Positions 7,945 to 17,504 of a stretch of DNA of 64,000 nucleotides are shown here, piece after piece (within the stretch, counting starts at the first letter, position 1; every line of letters starts with the position of its first letter). The DNA is taken from assembly GCA_904501735.1 (NCBI GenBank), contig CAJGBY010000002.1:127341-191340 (forward strand). Reading direction: 5' to 3'. The translations under genes and the position numbers were made by a program. The notes under the pieces are model-generated. The model had not been told where the DNA came from, searched no databases, and saw only the letters and a list, made by a program, of their open reading frames with translations. Origin of the DNA: an uncultured Muribaculaceae bacterium (GTDB lineage: Bacteria; Bacteroidota; Bacteroidia; Bacteroidales; Muribaculaceae).

Positions 7945-9732
7945 TTAAGACTCTTTTTCGCTTAATTCAAGCCATCTTAATTCTTTTTCGTCAAGCTCCT
8001 CTTTTATCTGTTCATATCGGCTTGATAGTTTAATTAATTCATCGGCCGAAGCACCCGATTGGAACTTAGTTTCTATCTCTGCTTTCTCTTTATTAAGTAA
8101 CTCCAAGTCTTTTTCAAGAGCCTCAAATTCTTTTTTCTCTTTAAATGTTAGTTTGTTGCTATTATCGCGTTGCTTACGCGTATCGTTAGAGTTTGAAACT
8201 TGATTTGATGTCTTTTTAAGATTTTCTTTTTCTGTTAAAGTTTTCCATTCTCTATAGTCGGAATAATTGCCAGGGAAATCCTTAATAACACCATTACCTT
8301 CAAAGACAAAAATGTGGTCGACAGTTTTATCCATGAAGAATCTGTCGTGACTAATTATAATCACGCAACCTTTGAACTTTGAAAGGTATTCTTCAAGTAT
8401 TTCAAGTGTGATAATATCTAAATCGTTTGTTGGCTCATCTAATATTAGGAAGTTTGGCTTCTTCATTAATATTGTTGCCAAATAAAGTCGTCTTTTCTCA
8501 CCACCACTTAGTTTAGATATAAGTTTTTGTTGATCGGCAGGGGAGAATAGGAATAATTGTAGAAACTGAGAAGCTGTATACTTAGTTTTTTCATCGAATA
8601 CAATAATCTCGGCTATACGCGTTACTGCATCAATCACTTTCATTGATTCGTCAAATGCGATGCCATCTTGACTATAATAGCCAAAACTAACTGTTTCTCC
8701 AATATCAAAATTTCCACTATCAGGCTTTATTACTCCTAGTAGCAATTTTATAAAAGTAGATTTACCTACACCATTTGAGCCAACGATTCCAAGTTTTTCA
8801 TAACGAGCAAAAGTATAAGTAAATTCGTCAAGAATAATCTTCTCGTTAAATCGTTTACTCACATTATTAGCATCAAATATTTTAGATCCAATATATGATG
8901 ATTTTACATTTAATTTAATGCTGTTATCAGTGATTCGTTTCGATGCTTTATCTTTTAAATCATAAAATGCGTCAATTCTATATTTGGCCTTAGTTCCTCG
9001 CGCTTGTGGTTGTCTTCTCATCCATTCTAATTCAGTGCGCAATAGATTCTTGGCTTTCTCTACTTCGGCTGTTTGTGCTTCAATGCGTTCTTGACGCTTT
9101 TCGAGATAATAGTTGTAATTACCGTGATATGTAAAAATTGATTGTTGGTCAATTTCTATGATTTTGTTACACACTTTATCCAAGAAATATCGGTCGTGTG
9201 TAACCATTAGCACAGCAACTTTGCTTCGTGATAAATATCCTTCAAGCCATTCAATCATTTCAATATCTAAATGGTTGGTTGGCTCGTCTAATATTAATAA
9301 TTCGCAATTATCAAGAATTAATTTGGCAAGTGCAACGCGTTTTATTTGTCCTCCGGAAAGTTCAGATATTGGTTGGTTGAAGTTTGTGATTTTTAATTGA
9401 GACAATGTCTGCTTGATACGATTTTCAAAAGACCATTCTTCTTCTTTCTCTTTATCATATCCACTTTGACATACTTCAAAAACCGTTTGATTGGGATTTA
9501 AATCTGGTATTTGTTCAAGGAATCCCACCTTAGCATCTTTACGATAGGTAACATTACCACTATCATAATCCTCTTTATTGCAGAGTATCTTTAATAATGT
9601 TGTTTTTCCAGTACCATTTTTAGCAATAATACCTATTTTGTCGCCCTCGTTGACGCCAAATGTTATATCACCAAATAATAGTCTATCGCCATAAGACTTT
9701 GTGAGATTTTCAACTTGTAGTAAACTTTCCAT
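7945..9732 (-). CDS. ABC-F family ATPase (Uup-like)
   Basis: 595 residues with two ABC domains and no membrane segments. Domain 1 has Walker A GKNGTGKTT-like (AKNGTGKTTLLK), signature LSGGQ and LILDEPTNHLD; domain 2 has GSNGVGKSTFIK, LSGGEKRR and LILDEPTNDLD. A charged coiled coil fills the last 90 residues (KKEFEALEKDLELLNKEKAE), as in Uup. ABC-F proteins bind ribosomes or DNA structures rather than transporting; Uup is linked to translation and precise excision. The start at 9732 coincides with the predicted transcription start from TAATTTTG at 9737-9744, so the message may be leaderless. Confidence 0.92.
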   Translation of the reverse strand: MESLLQVENLTKSYGDRLLFGDITFGVNEGDKIGIIAKNGTGKTTLLKILCNKEDYDSGNVTYRKDAKVGFLEQIPDLNPNQTVFEVCQSGYDKEKEEEWSFENRIKQTLSQLKITNFNQPISELSGGQIKRVALAKLILDNCELLILDEPTNHLDIEMIEWLEGYLSRSKVAVLMVTHDRYFLDKVCNKIIEIDQQSIFTYHGNYNYYLEKRQERIEAQTAEVEKAKNLLRTELEWMRRQPQARGTKAKYRIDAFYDLKDKASKRITDNSIKLNVKSSYIGSKIFDANNVSKRFNEKIILDEFTYTFARYEKLGIVGSNGVGKSTFIKLLLGVIKPDSGNFDIGETVSFGYYSQDGIAFDESMKVIDAVTRIAEIIVFDEKTKYTASQFLQLFLFSPADQQKLISKLSGGEKRRLYLATILMKKPNFLILDEPTNDLDIITLEILEEYLSKFKGCVIIISHDRFFMDKTVDHIFVFEGNGVIKDFPGNYSDYREWKTLTEKENLKKTSNQVSNSNDTRKQRDNSNKLTFKEKKEFEALEKDLELLNKEKAEIETKFQSGASADELIKLSSRYEQIKEELDEKELRWLELSEKES

Positions 9733-9736
9733 AAAG

Positions 9737-9744
9737 CAAAATTA
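9737..9744 (-). promoter_or_regulatory. -7 element of the ABC-F gene
   Basis: Minus-strand TAATTTTG ends only four bases before the ATG at 9732, which predicts transcription starting at or next to the A of the start codon. Confidence 0.5.
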
Positions 9745-9782
9745 ATAAAACTTTGGCAATAATGTTGCTAATATATTGTGAA

Positions 9783-9813
9783 TTGTTGTATTTTTGTAAA
9801 AATTATAAATTTG
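9783..9813 (+). promoter_or_regulatory. Promoter region of the metallophosphatase/PQQ gene
   Basis: Two overlapping candidates are visible: TATTTTTG at 9789-9796 and TAAATTTG at 9806-9813, the second with TTG at 9783-9788 at correct spacing. Either leaves a leader of 20-35 bases. Confidence 0.5.
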
Positions 9814-9835
9814 TAAAACTAATATTAATAAGGCT

Positions 9836-11662
9836 ATGAAATTAAAACATTTATTATTGGCTACATTAATGGGATTTACAAGCATCTATGCAAATGCTGA
9901 TAAAATTTCATTAATTGCTGATATTCACGTTAATCCAGGTAATCACCGCGAAGAAAAATTGAAGCAGGTGATTAATGATATCAATAATAATGACACCGAA
10001 TTGGTGGTTTTGGCTGGAGACTTAACAGATGAAGGTAGCGACGAACAATTGAAAAATGTTAAGTCTATTCTTGATTTGATAAAGAAACCATTGTTCGTAA
10101 TTCCGGGTAATCACGAAAACAATTGGAGCCAAAGTGCATGTAAAACATTCTTTGATATTTGGGGTAATGACCGTTTTGTTACTGAAACAGAAAACCTAAT
10201 CATAGTTGGTATTAATTGCGGCCCTTATATGAAGATGGGCGACGGCCATGTGAAGCACGAAGACCTTTTGTGGCTTGATAAGACATTGGCTGAACGCACA
10301 AAATCAGGAAAGAAAGTTCTATCTATTTGTCACTATGCTCTAAACCCTGATTTGGATAGCTATCGTGAATATCTAAGCATTTTAAGTAAGTATCCAGTTG
10401 TTGCTCACTTAAATGGTCACTATCATCAATATAAGAATTATCGTGCATCAAATGTTGAAGTATGCCATTGCCGTTCTCTTGAAATGGGTAAGAAAGAACC
10501 AACATTTGGCTATTCAATTGTTGATATAACTACCGATTCAGTAAAGATTTTCGAAAAGACACTTAATGAAGCTCAAAACCTAAAAATCGGTTTTAAAATC
10601 GATTGTGAAACAGTAGCTCCATTAGCTGAATCAGAAAACTTAGATACTAATGTACCTACTAATTTTAAAATCGAATTAGCCTATAGAGATGATGCATCAG
10701 TGTTTACAAGATTGGGAGTAGATAAGGATAATATCTATTTTGGCAACTCATTGGGTTTTGTGAAATCAGTTAATAAGAAGACTGGTAAATTGAATTGGTC
10801 ATATAAAACAACTGCGGGCTTGTTCTCTCGTCCAGCTGTTGCAAAGAAACATGTTATCATTCCATGTGCCGATAAGCGAATTGTTTGGCTTGATAAGAAA
10901 ACTGGCAAAGTTGCATTTGAAAATAATGCAAATGGTCCTTATGTAGCTGATGGTATCATTGTTGGTAATACTCTTTATCAAGGTGGTTATAAAGTATTTC
11001 AAGCGTGGGATGTGAATAAGGCTCAACTTAAATGGGAATTAAATGATTTAAAGAACTATTGCCAAGCAGCGCCTGCTTTTGATAAAGATAAAGTTGCTTT
11101 TGGTGCTTGGGATACTTATCTAAGAAAAGTTGATGCTAAAACTGGTGATCTTGATTGGAAATGGTTCAATGGTAAAGAGCGTAACATGTTAGGTCCTGGT
11201 AACTGTGTACCTGTAATTGCAAATGACAAGGTTATCGTTGTTGCACCAGATAGATATATGACTGCTGTTGATTGGAAAACAGGTAAACAAATTTGGCGTG
11301 ATAATAGCCACAAATATAGAGAAAGCCTTGGACGCTCAGTTAAGGGTGATAAAGTATATGCAAAGACTATGGATGGCGAAATAGTGTGTGTGAGCACTGA
11401 AGGTAATACATTCAAGGAACTTTGGTTGACTGATGCAGGTCTTGGATATGAGCATGCTCCATGTATTGTGTTGGAACACGATGGTGTTGTTTATGCAGGA
11501 TCAAGAAGAGGTATAATTGCTGCTCTTGATGCTAATACTACTCAATTGTTGTGGCGCAAACAAGTAGGTGCATCTGAAATTAATGGATTTGAAGTTGATA
11601 ACAAGGGCGATGTTTATGTCTCGCTTGTTGAAGGTTCAATCTGGCGAATTTCAAAGAAATAA
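9836..11662 (+). CDS. Exported metallophosphatase fused to a PQQ-type beta-propeller
   Basis: A signal peptide (residues 1-22, cut near ANA-D) leads into a calcineurin-like phosphoesterase domain with all metal motifs: D29-I-H31, GDLTDE (D62), GNHEN (N92, H93), H166 and GHYH (H195, H197). From about residue 280 the protein changes to repeated PQQ/BamB-like blades (NKKTGKLNWSY, DKKTGKVAFE, DWKTGKQIWRD, TTQLLWRKQ). Such propellers usually scaffold or bind a partner. It should act in the periplasm or at the surface; the substrate is unknown. It is monocistronic, between its own promoter and a strong terminator. Confidence 0.88.
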   Translation: MKLKHLLLATLMGFTSIYANADKISLIADIHVNPGNHREEKLKQVINDINNNDTELVVLAGDLTDEGSDEQLKNVKSILDLIKKPLFVIPGNHENNWSQSACKTFFDIWGNDRFVTETENLIIVGINCGPYMKMGDGHVKHEDLLWLDKTLAERTKSGKKVLSICHYALNPDLDSYREYLSILSKYPVVAHLNGHYHQYKNYRASNVEVCHCRSLEMGKKEPTFGYSIVDITTDSVKIFEKTLNEAQNLKIGFKIDCETVAPLAESENLDTNVPTNFKIELAYRDDASVFTRLGVDKDNIYFGNSLGFVKSVNKKTGKLNWSYKTTAGLFSRPAVAKKHVIIPCADKRIVWLDKKTGKVAFENNANGPYVADGIIVGNTLYQGGYKVFQAWDVNKAQLKWELNDLKNYCQAAPAFDKDKVAFGAWDTYLRKVDAKTGDLDWKWFNGKERNMLGPGNCVPVIANDKVIVVAPDRYMTAVDWKTGKQIWRDNSHKYRESLGRSVKGDKVYAKTMDGEIVCVSTEGNTFKELWLTDAGLGYEHAPCIVLEHDGVVYAGSRRGIIAALDANTTQLLWRKQVGASEINGFEVDNKGDVYVSLVEGSIWRISKK

Positions 11663-11672
11663 ATAATAAATA

Positions 11673-11706
11673 AAAAAACCTCCCAACTCGGGAGGTTTTT
11701 TATTTT
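11673..11706. terminator. Bidirectional terminator shared with the alpha-amylase gene
   Basis: AAAAAACCTCCC (11673-11684) pairs with GGGAGGTTTTTT (11690-11701) around a five-base loop, with T runs in both directions. It separates two converging genes. Confidence 0.92.
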
Positions 11707-11708
11707 AT

Positions 11709-13133
11709 TTACTTCTTAATAAGAATGTAGCTTGTGAATGGTTTTAAATTTCCTCTTAGAATATTCTTTTTAACTGTGAACTTAGTTTTATATACCTCAT
11801 CATAATAAGTACCATTTTTTAAATTTGTTGGCATTTCGATGGCTTGTTCGGTATCTGTTACATTTACTAAGGAAGCACCTTTGTTTCCACGACACACTTG
11901 AGCAACTGTTTTTTCAGTATTGAATATCAATTGTTCAGCCTTTCCACTCATTGCTCTGCGGAACTTGTTAGCAGCAATAACTTCAGGATGTTTGAATTCA
12001 TCATTACCTTTTGCACCAGCAACATTGTTGCCCCATACATTGCTTGGGTTGCTACCATCGGGACGAGAATAAAATAGGGGCGTTCCATGTTGTCGTGATG
12101 TAAGGAAAACCCATGCTACTCTTATTTGCTCATTTGTTAGTGATGCCGATTCGTGAGCATTACAATAGGTGTCATGGCTTTCCACCCAAGTTACCAATCT
12201 ATTTGGAGCAACAGAGTGTGACCAATTTGTTGCATCATCAGCATTAAAATTTTGAGCTTCTAGGATATTTCTTAGAATGTGTCCGTATGAACTTGCTGTA
12301 AGGTCAAAGAACTCAGCATATTCCTTTTCTTTTACATTTTTATCTTGAAGAACTTCACCATATATAAATAGGCTATCTCTTGGAATTGCAAGAGTAAGTC
12401 CTTTAACCGATTTTTGTCCCATTGCAACAGGCCAAAAGTCATTTTCTTTAGACTTTTCATCAAGGGGATCGCTAGGTAAACCGATGTGTTTTGCAGTGTC
12501 ATAACGGAAGCCTCTTGCGCCGCAATTGAGCAAATCGTTGACATAAGTCATGTAATAATATTGAAAATCAGGGTTTTCTGTGTTGACGTCAGGAAGACCA
12601 CCCATTTGACCAGTTGTACATTGTAGACGATCGTTATAATCTTTGATTTCATTAAATCCATTAGCATGGTAGAGGTTATCATGACCACCAACAGCTGCAT
12701 CTAATTCGTCAGAAACGCGAGTGTCGTCGATTGAAGTGTGGTTAGGTAATACATCAACAATAATTTTTATGCCATATTTATTGGCATCATCACACATTGC
12801 TTTGAAATCTTCTTTTGTGCCTAGCATGTAGTTTCCAATTTTCCAATCGGTTGGTTGATAATAATAGTACCATCTACCTTTTCCAAATAATTGCATGCCG
12901 CCACCTTTGTCACCTTTTGTTTCTGTTACGCATTGTTGAGCTGGGGATGTTTGTACATACTTGTATCCTGCTTCCGATATATCCTTTAGGTTTTCTTTAA
13001 TGGTGTTGAAGGACCAACTCCAAGCATGAAGAATTACATCATCATTAGTCTTTACTTCGGTCGGTTTAACGACACATCTTGCTGTAAAAGTACTTGCAAA
13101 AATGAAAAGTGCAATAAATATTAAATGTTTCAT
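11709..13133 (-). CDS. Exported alpha-amylase, GH13 family
   Basis: Hydrolyses alpha-1,4-glucan links in starch-like polymers. A signal peptide (about 1-20) precedes the catalytic barrel. The four GH13 regions are clear: DVLPNHTS (127-134), GFRYDTAKH with nucleophile D212, IYGEVLQD with acid/base E260, and WVESHDTY with D321. There is a short C-terminal beta domain. Length 474 aa fits a single-domain alpha-amylase. No SusC/SusD pair or other glycan genes adjoin, so it is an isolated enzyme rather than part of a visible utilisation locus. Periplasmic or secreted. Confidence 0.93.
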   Translation of the reverse strand: MKHLIFIALFIFASTFTARCVVKPTEVKTNDDVILHAWSWSFNTIKENLKDISEAGYKYVQTSPAQQCVTETKGDKGGGMQLFGKGRWYYYYQPTDWKIGNYMLGTKEDFKAMCDDANKYGIKIIVDVLPNHTSIDDTRVSDELDAAVGGHDNLYHANGFNEIKDYNDRLQCTTGQMGGLPDVNTENPDFQYYYMTYVNDLLNCGARGFRYDTAKHIGLPSDPLDEKSKENDFWPVAMGQKSVKGLTLAIPRDSLFIYGEVLQDKNVKEKEYAEFFDLTASSYGHILRNILEAQNFNADDATNWSHSVAPNRLVTWVESHDTYCNAHESASLTNEQIRVAWVFLTSRQHGTPLFYSRPDGSNPSNVWGNNVAGAKGNDEFKHPEVIAANKFRRAMSGKAEQLIFNTEKTVAQVCRGNKGASLVNVTDTEQAIEMPTNLKNGTYYDEVYKTKFTVKKNILRGNLKPFTSYILIKK

Positions 13134-13223
13134 AAGTTAGTAATAAGAATTAAATTTGGTGTAAAGTTAATAATTATATTCAAGATTCTATCTAATATTA
13201 TTTCATTTAACGACAAAAATATT

Positions 13224-13231
13224 TACCTTTG
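13224..13231 (+). promoter_or_regulatory. glnN: -7 element of the glnN promoter
   Basis: TACCTTTG matches TAnnTTTG. Transcription would begin near 13237, giving a leader of about 135 bases before glnN that contains a short ORF and a long hairpin. Confidence 0.6.
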
Positions 13232-13242
13232 CATAAAATAAC

Positions 13243-13305
13243 ATGAATCTATGGATTGCAAAAAACATATATGTGATTTGTATCTTATATAAGAACAAGC
13301 AGTGA
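13243..13305 (+). CDS. Possible 20-codon leader ORF ahead of glnN
   Basis: ATG at 13243 opens a frame of 20 codons (MNLWIAKNIYVICILYKNKQ) ending at TGA 13303-13305. The start lies about six bases after the predicted transcription start, and the stop falls inside the 5' arm of the leader hairpin. The hydrophobic sequence may be chance; no Shine-Dalgarno-like site fits in the short upstream sequence. Listed because its position relative to the hairpin resembles a leader-peptide arrangement. Confidence 0.25.
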   Translation: MNLWIAKNIYVICILYKNKQ

Positions 13306-13336
13306 TTACAATATTTTGGAATCATTACTTGTTCTT
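13291..13336 (+). promoter_or_regulatory. Long hairpin in the glnN 5' leader
   Basis: AAGAACAAG (13291-13299) pairs with CTTGTTCTT (13328-13336); after one C/A mismatch the stem continues AGTGATT / AATCATT with one G-U pair, giving about 16 pairs and a 12-base loop. It is not followed by a T run, so a simple terminator is unlikely. It ends 36 bases before glnN. Confidence 0.6.
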
Positions 13337-13372
13337 CATGTTTAATAATGGTTCAATAAATAAAGCAAGAAT

Positions 13373-15559
13373 ATGTCAGCATTAAGATTTAAAGTAGTAG
13401 AAACCGCTTTTAATCGTAAGTCAATAAATTTTGAGTACCCAACCGAGCCAACCTCTTTATATTATGGGAAGTATGTGTTTAGTAGAAAGAAGATGTATGA
13501 ATATCTTCCTAAAGACACCTATGAGGCTTTGATTAATGCAATTGATAATAAGGAACCTTTGAGTAGGAACTTAGCCGACAGTGTTGCAGAAGGTATGAAA
13601 AAATGGGCCATGGATAATGGTGCAAAGCATTATACTCACTGGTTTCAACCATTAACAGATGGAACAGCTGAAAAGCATGATGCATTTATTGAACATGATG
13701 GGAAAGAAGGTGTTTTAGAAACCTTCTCAGGAAAATTGCTAGTTCAACAAGAACCTGATGCATCAAGTTTCCCTAATGGTGGTATCCGAAATACATTTGA
13801 AGCGCGAGGATATTCAGCTTGGGACATTTCGTCACCAGCATTTATATTGGACAACACATTATGTATTCCTACCATTTTTATCTCTTATACAGGTGAATCT
13901 TTGGATTACAAAACTCCTTTATTGAGAGCTCTAAATGCTATTGATAAAGCTGGTACATCTGTTGCACAGTTGTTTGATCCTGAAGTAAAACATGTTATTT
14001 CTTATTTAGGTTGGGAACAAGAGTACTTCCTTGTTGATGAAGCTTTATATGTTGCACGACCAGACCTTGCAATGACAGGTCGCACATTGATAGGCCAAGA
14101 AAGTGCAAAGAACCAACAGCTAGAAGACCATTATTTAGGTGCTATACCTTCACGAGTAGAATCTTTTATGGCAGAATTAGAAGTGGAAAGTCATAAACTT
14201 GGTATTCCTGTAAAAACTTGTCATAATGAGGTGGCACCTAACCAATATGAATTAGCGCCAATTTACGAAGAAACAAATTTGGCTAATGACCATAACCTGT
14301 TACTCATGTCATTGATGGATGATGTGGCTCGAAAACATAATTTCCGAGTACTACTTCATGAGAAACCTTTCAGTGGTGTGAATGGTTCTGGTAAGCATAA
14401 TAACTGGAGCTTAGGAACCGATAAGGGCGAAATGTTGTTTGCTCCAGGAAAAACGCCTAAATCACATCTGCAATTTGTGACATTTATTGTAAATGTGATG
14501 GCTGCAGTTTATAACCATAATGGATTGCTTAAAGCATCAATCTCTTCAGCCACAAATGGGCATCGTTTAGGTGCAAATGAAGCGCCACCAGCTATTATTT
14601 CGATGTTCCTTGGTTCGCAAATAAGCGATATGTTGAACGATTTGGTTAATAATCGTGATAGCCGTAACTTATTGAAAGGTAAAGAAGGTTTGTCATTGGA
14701 TATGGCACAAATACCTGAATTGCTAATTGATAATACAGATAGAAATAGAACTTCTCCGTTTGCATTTACAGGAAATAGATTTGAATTTAGAGCAGTTGGT
14801 TCATCAGCTAATTGTTCATCAGCAATGATTGCGTTAAATGCAGCTGTTGCCGATCAACTATTTACTTTTAGAAAGGCTATTGATGAACGCGTTAACAATG
14901 GTCAAGACTTAAACGATGCTATTGTTGATGAAGTTATTGAATTGGTGAAGTACTCTAAGGATATTCATTTTGATGGTAATGGATACAGCGATGAATGGAA
15001 AGAAGAAGCAAAAAGAAGAGGTCTTGATTGTGAAACATCAGTGCCATTGATTTTTGATTCATATCTTAAACCTGAATCTATTGAAATGTTTGCAAGAACA
15101 AAAGTGCTATCAAAAGTTGAATTAGAAGCGAGAAATGAGGTAAAATGGGAAGTCTATACAAAGAAGATTCAAATTGAAGCACGAGTGTTGGGCGATATGG
15201 CAATAAACCATGTGCTACCTGTAGCTACTCGTTATCAATCGATGCTTCTTGATAATGTGTATAAGATTAAAACATTATTCTCAGAAGATAAATTTAAAGA
15301 TATCGCTGAACAAGATTGTGTTACTATAGAGAAAATAGCATATCACACAAAAGAAGTTCGTAAAACAGTCGATATCATGGTAGAGGCTCGTCGCAAAGCA
15401 AATAAGATAGAATGTGAACGTTCTAAAGCTATTGCATATCATGATGAAGTACTACCTTGTATGGATATTATCAGATATCATATTGATAAATTGGAATTGA
15501 TGATTGATGACGAAATGTGGTCAATCCCTAAATACAGAGAATTATTGTTTATTAGATAA
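13373..15559 (+). CDS. glnN: Glutamine synthetase, type III
   Basis: Makes glutamine from glutamate, ammonia and ATP; the cytosolic entry point for ammonia. The 728-residue length and the sequence blocks CHNEVAPNQYELAP, HEKPFSGVNGSGKHNNWSL (the ATP/substrate loop) and NRTSPFAFTGNRFEFRAVGS identify the GSIII family first described in Bacteroides. It is about 50 percent longer than GSI. A PurF-like glutamine amidotransferase follows after 23 bases, so the pair is probably one transcription unit that makes and uses glutamine. The leader contains a 16-pair hairpin that may couple expression to nitrogen state. Confidence 0.96.
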   Translation: MSALRFKVVETAFNRKSINFEYPTEPTSLYYGKYVFSRKKMYEYLPKDTYEALINAIDNKEPLSRNLADSVAEGMKKWAMDNGAKHYTHWFQPLTDGTAEKHDAFIEHDGKEGVLETFSGKLLVQQEPDASSFPNGGIRNTFEARGYSAWDISSPAFILDNTLCIPTIFISYTGESLDYKTPLLRALNAIDKAGTSVAQLFDPEVKHVISYLGWEQEYFLVDEALYVARPDLAMTGRTLIGQESAKNQQLEDHYLGAIPSRVESFMAELEVESHKLGIPVKTCHNEVAPNQYELAPIYEETNLANDHNLLLMSLMDDVARKHNFRVLLHEKPFSGVNGSGKHNNWSLGTDKGEMLFAPGKTPKSHLQFVTFIVNVMAAVYNHNGLLKASISSATNGHRLGANEAPPAIISMFLGSQISDMLNDLVNNRDSRNLLKGKEGLSLDMAQIPELLIDNTDRNRTSPFAFTGNRFEFRAVGSSANCSSAMIALNAAVADQLFTFRKAIDERVNNGQDLNDAIVDEVIELVKYSKDIHFDGNGYSDEWKEEAKRRGLDCETSVPLIFDSYLKPESIEMFARTKVLSKVELEARNEVKWEVYTKKIQIEARVLGDMAINHVLPVATRYQSMLLDNVYKIKTLFSEDKFKDIAEQDCVTIEKIAYHTKEVRKTVDIMVEARRKANKIECERSKAIAYHDEVLPCMDIIRYHIDKLELMIDDEMWSIPKYRELLFIR

Positions 15560-15582
15560 TAAATTTATATATAATATTTTGT

Positions 15583-17463
15583 ATGGAAAATATTAAGCAT
15601 GAATGTGGTATTGCAATGATTAGATTGCGTAAACCATTGGAATACTACAAAGAGAAATATGGCACATATTTCTATGGATTTAACAAGTTGTATCTTTTAA
15701 TGGAGAAACAACATAATCGTGGTCAAGAAGGCGCAGGATTCTGTTCTTTAAGTCTAAGTGCCGAGCCAGGTAATGAATATATTCATAGAGAAAGAGCTTT
15801 GGGTTCAGGTGCAATTAAAGAAATTTTTGCTGATGCTAAAAAGACTATAACTCAAGCCGAAGAAAATAATATACCAGATTCTCAACTACCACATGTAGCT
15901 GAGCTTTATATGGGACATTTAAGATATAGTACTGGCGGTCGTAAAGGTGTGAAATATGTACATCCATTTTTAAGACGCAGTAGCTGGCGCTCAGAAAGCT
16001 TCATGCTTTGTGGTAACTTTACAATGACAAATACAGATGAAATTTTCCAGTCATTGGTTGAAAAAGGACAACACCCAAGAGTTGATGCTGAGACTATAAT
16101 GCTATTAGAACAATTAAGTTTTGCTCTTGATAAAGAAAATAAGCGTTGTTATGATATTTACAAGGCTCAAGGTCTTAATGGCATTGAAATACAACAAAAG
16201 ATAAAAGAAAATCTTGTAATAAAGAATATTATTAAAGATGCCCCAAAGACATGGGATGGTGGATATGTTGTATGTGGAGCTGTAGGTAATGGTGACATGT
16301 TCGTTTTGCGCGATTCCAATGGTATCCGTCCTGCTTTCTATTACTATGATGATGAAATTGTAGTGGTGGCATCTGAACGTCCTGTAATTCAAACTGTAAT
16401 GAATGTGAGCGTTAATTCTGTGAAAGAATTGACTCCAGGTTCAGCTATTATTGTTAACGCAAAGGGTGATGTTGAGATAGAAGATATTCTAGGAGAGAAA
16501 AAGAACGAAAAATGTTCTTTTGAACGCATCTATATATCACGAGGTAATGATAAAGACATTTATAATGAGCGTAAATCATTAGGTCGTACTTTAGCACCAT
16601 CTATTCTTAAGAGCATTGACTATGATATTGAACATACAGTGTTCTCTTTCATTCCAAATACAGCTGAAGTTGCTTATTTCGGTATGATGGAAGGCATGGA
16701 AAATTATCTAACACAATTGAAATTTGAAGAGATTCAAAAATTAGATAAGGATGATGTCGAATATGCTGATAAGTTGAAGACAATTCTTTCAAAACGAGTA
16801 AGAACAGAAAAGATTGCAATTAAGGATATAAAACTTCGTACATTTATTACTGAAGGACAAGCTCGAAATGACTTAGCTGCCCATGTCTACGATGTAACTT
16901 ATGGTCAAGTTCAAAATTTCGTCGATAACCTTGTTGTTATCGATGATAGTATCGTGAGAGGTACAACTTTGAAAGAATCTATCATTAGAATTCTTGATCG
17001 TTTGCATCCTAAGAAGATTGTAATCGTTTCATCTTGTCCTCAGGTTCGTTACCCTGACTATTATGGTATCGATATGTCTCGTATGGCTGAATTTGCAGCT
17101 TTCCGTGCGGCAGTAGAGCTACTAAGAGAACGCAATATGGGATATGTGCTTGACGAGACATATAAGAAGTGTAAAGCACAAGTAGGCTTGCCTAAGGAAC
17201 AAATTGTTAACTATGTAAAGGATGTTTATGCACCATTTACCGATGAAGAGATTTCTAAGAAGATTGCTGAAATGCTAACTCCTGAAGGCATAAATGCTGA
17301 AATTGAATTGGTATATCACACTTTGGAAGGTATGCATCAATCTATTCCTGATAATCATGGTGATTGGTATTTCTCGGGTAATTACCCAACTCCAGGTGGT
17401 AATAAATTAGTTAATAAAGCATTTATTGACTATTACGAAGGAGATACAAAAGCTCCAATTTAA
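15583..17463 (+). CDS. Amidophosphoribosyltransferase-like class II glutamine amidotransferase
   Basis: The N-terminal Ntn-hydrolase glutaminase domain starts MENIKHECGIA: Cys8 would become the catalytic N-terminal residue after removal of seven residues, as in PurF proteins with a propeptide. The QHNRGQEGAGF, GHLRYST and GNFT motifs follow. The PRPP-binding loop VVIDDSIVRGTT is at 451-462. At 626 aa it is clearly longer than typical PurF (about 470-500), with extra sequence around 340-415. It may be the purine-pathway enzyme or a paralogue specialised for the glnN context. Ends at a strong terminator shared with recQ. Confidence 0.85.
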   Translation: MENIKHECGIAMIRLRKPLEYYKEKYGTYFYGFNKLYLLMEKQHNRGQEGAGFCSLSLSAEPGNEYIHRERALGSGAIKEIFADAKKTITQAEENNIPDSQLPHVAELYMGHLRYSTGGRKGVKYVHPFLRRSSWRSESFMLCGNFTMTNTDEIFQSLVEKGQHPRVDAETIMLLEQLSFALDKENKRCYDIYKAQGLNGIEIQQKIKENLVIKNIIKDAPKTWDGGYVVCGAVGNGDMFVLRDSNGIRPAFYYYDDEIVVVASERPVIQTVMNVSVNSVKELTPGSAIIVNAKGDVEIEDILGEKKNEKCSFERIYISRGNDKDIYNERKSLGRTLAPSILKSIDYDIEHTVFSFIPNTAEVAYFGMMEGMENYLTQLKFEEIQKLDKDDVEYADKLKTILSKRVRTEKIAIKDIKLRTFITEGQARNDLAAHVYDVTYGQVQNFVDNLVVIDDSIVRGTTLKESIIRILDRLHPKKIVIVSSCPQVRYPDYYGIDMSRMAEFAAFRAAVELLRERNMGYVLDETYKKCKAQVGLPKEQIVNYVKDVYAPFTDEEISKKIAEMLTPEGINAEIELVYHTLEGMHQSIPDNHGDWYFSGNYPTPGGNKLVNKAFIDYYEGDTKAPI

Positions 17464-17470
17464 AATAATA

Positions 17471-17504
17471 AAAAAGCTAAAGATTAATTCTTTAGCTTTT
17501 TTTG
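17471..17504. terminator. Bidirectional terminator between the PurF-like gene and recQ
   Basis: AAAAAGCTAAAGA (17471-17483) pairs with TCTTTAGCTTTTT (17489-17501) around TTAAT, with T on the plus strand and A upstream. It overlaps the recQ stop codon. Confidence 0.88.
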
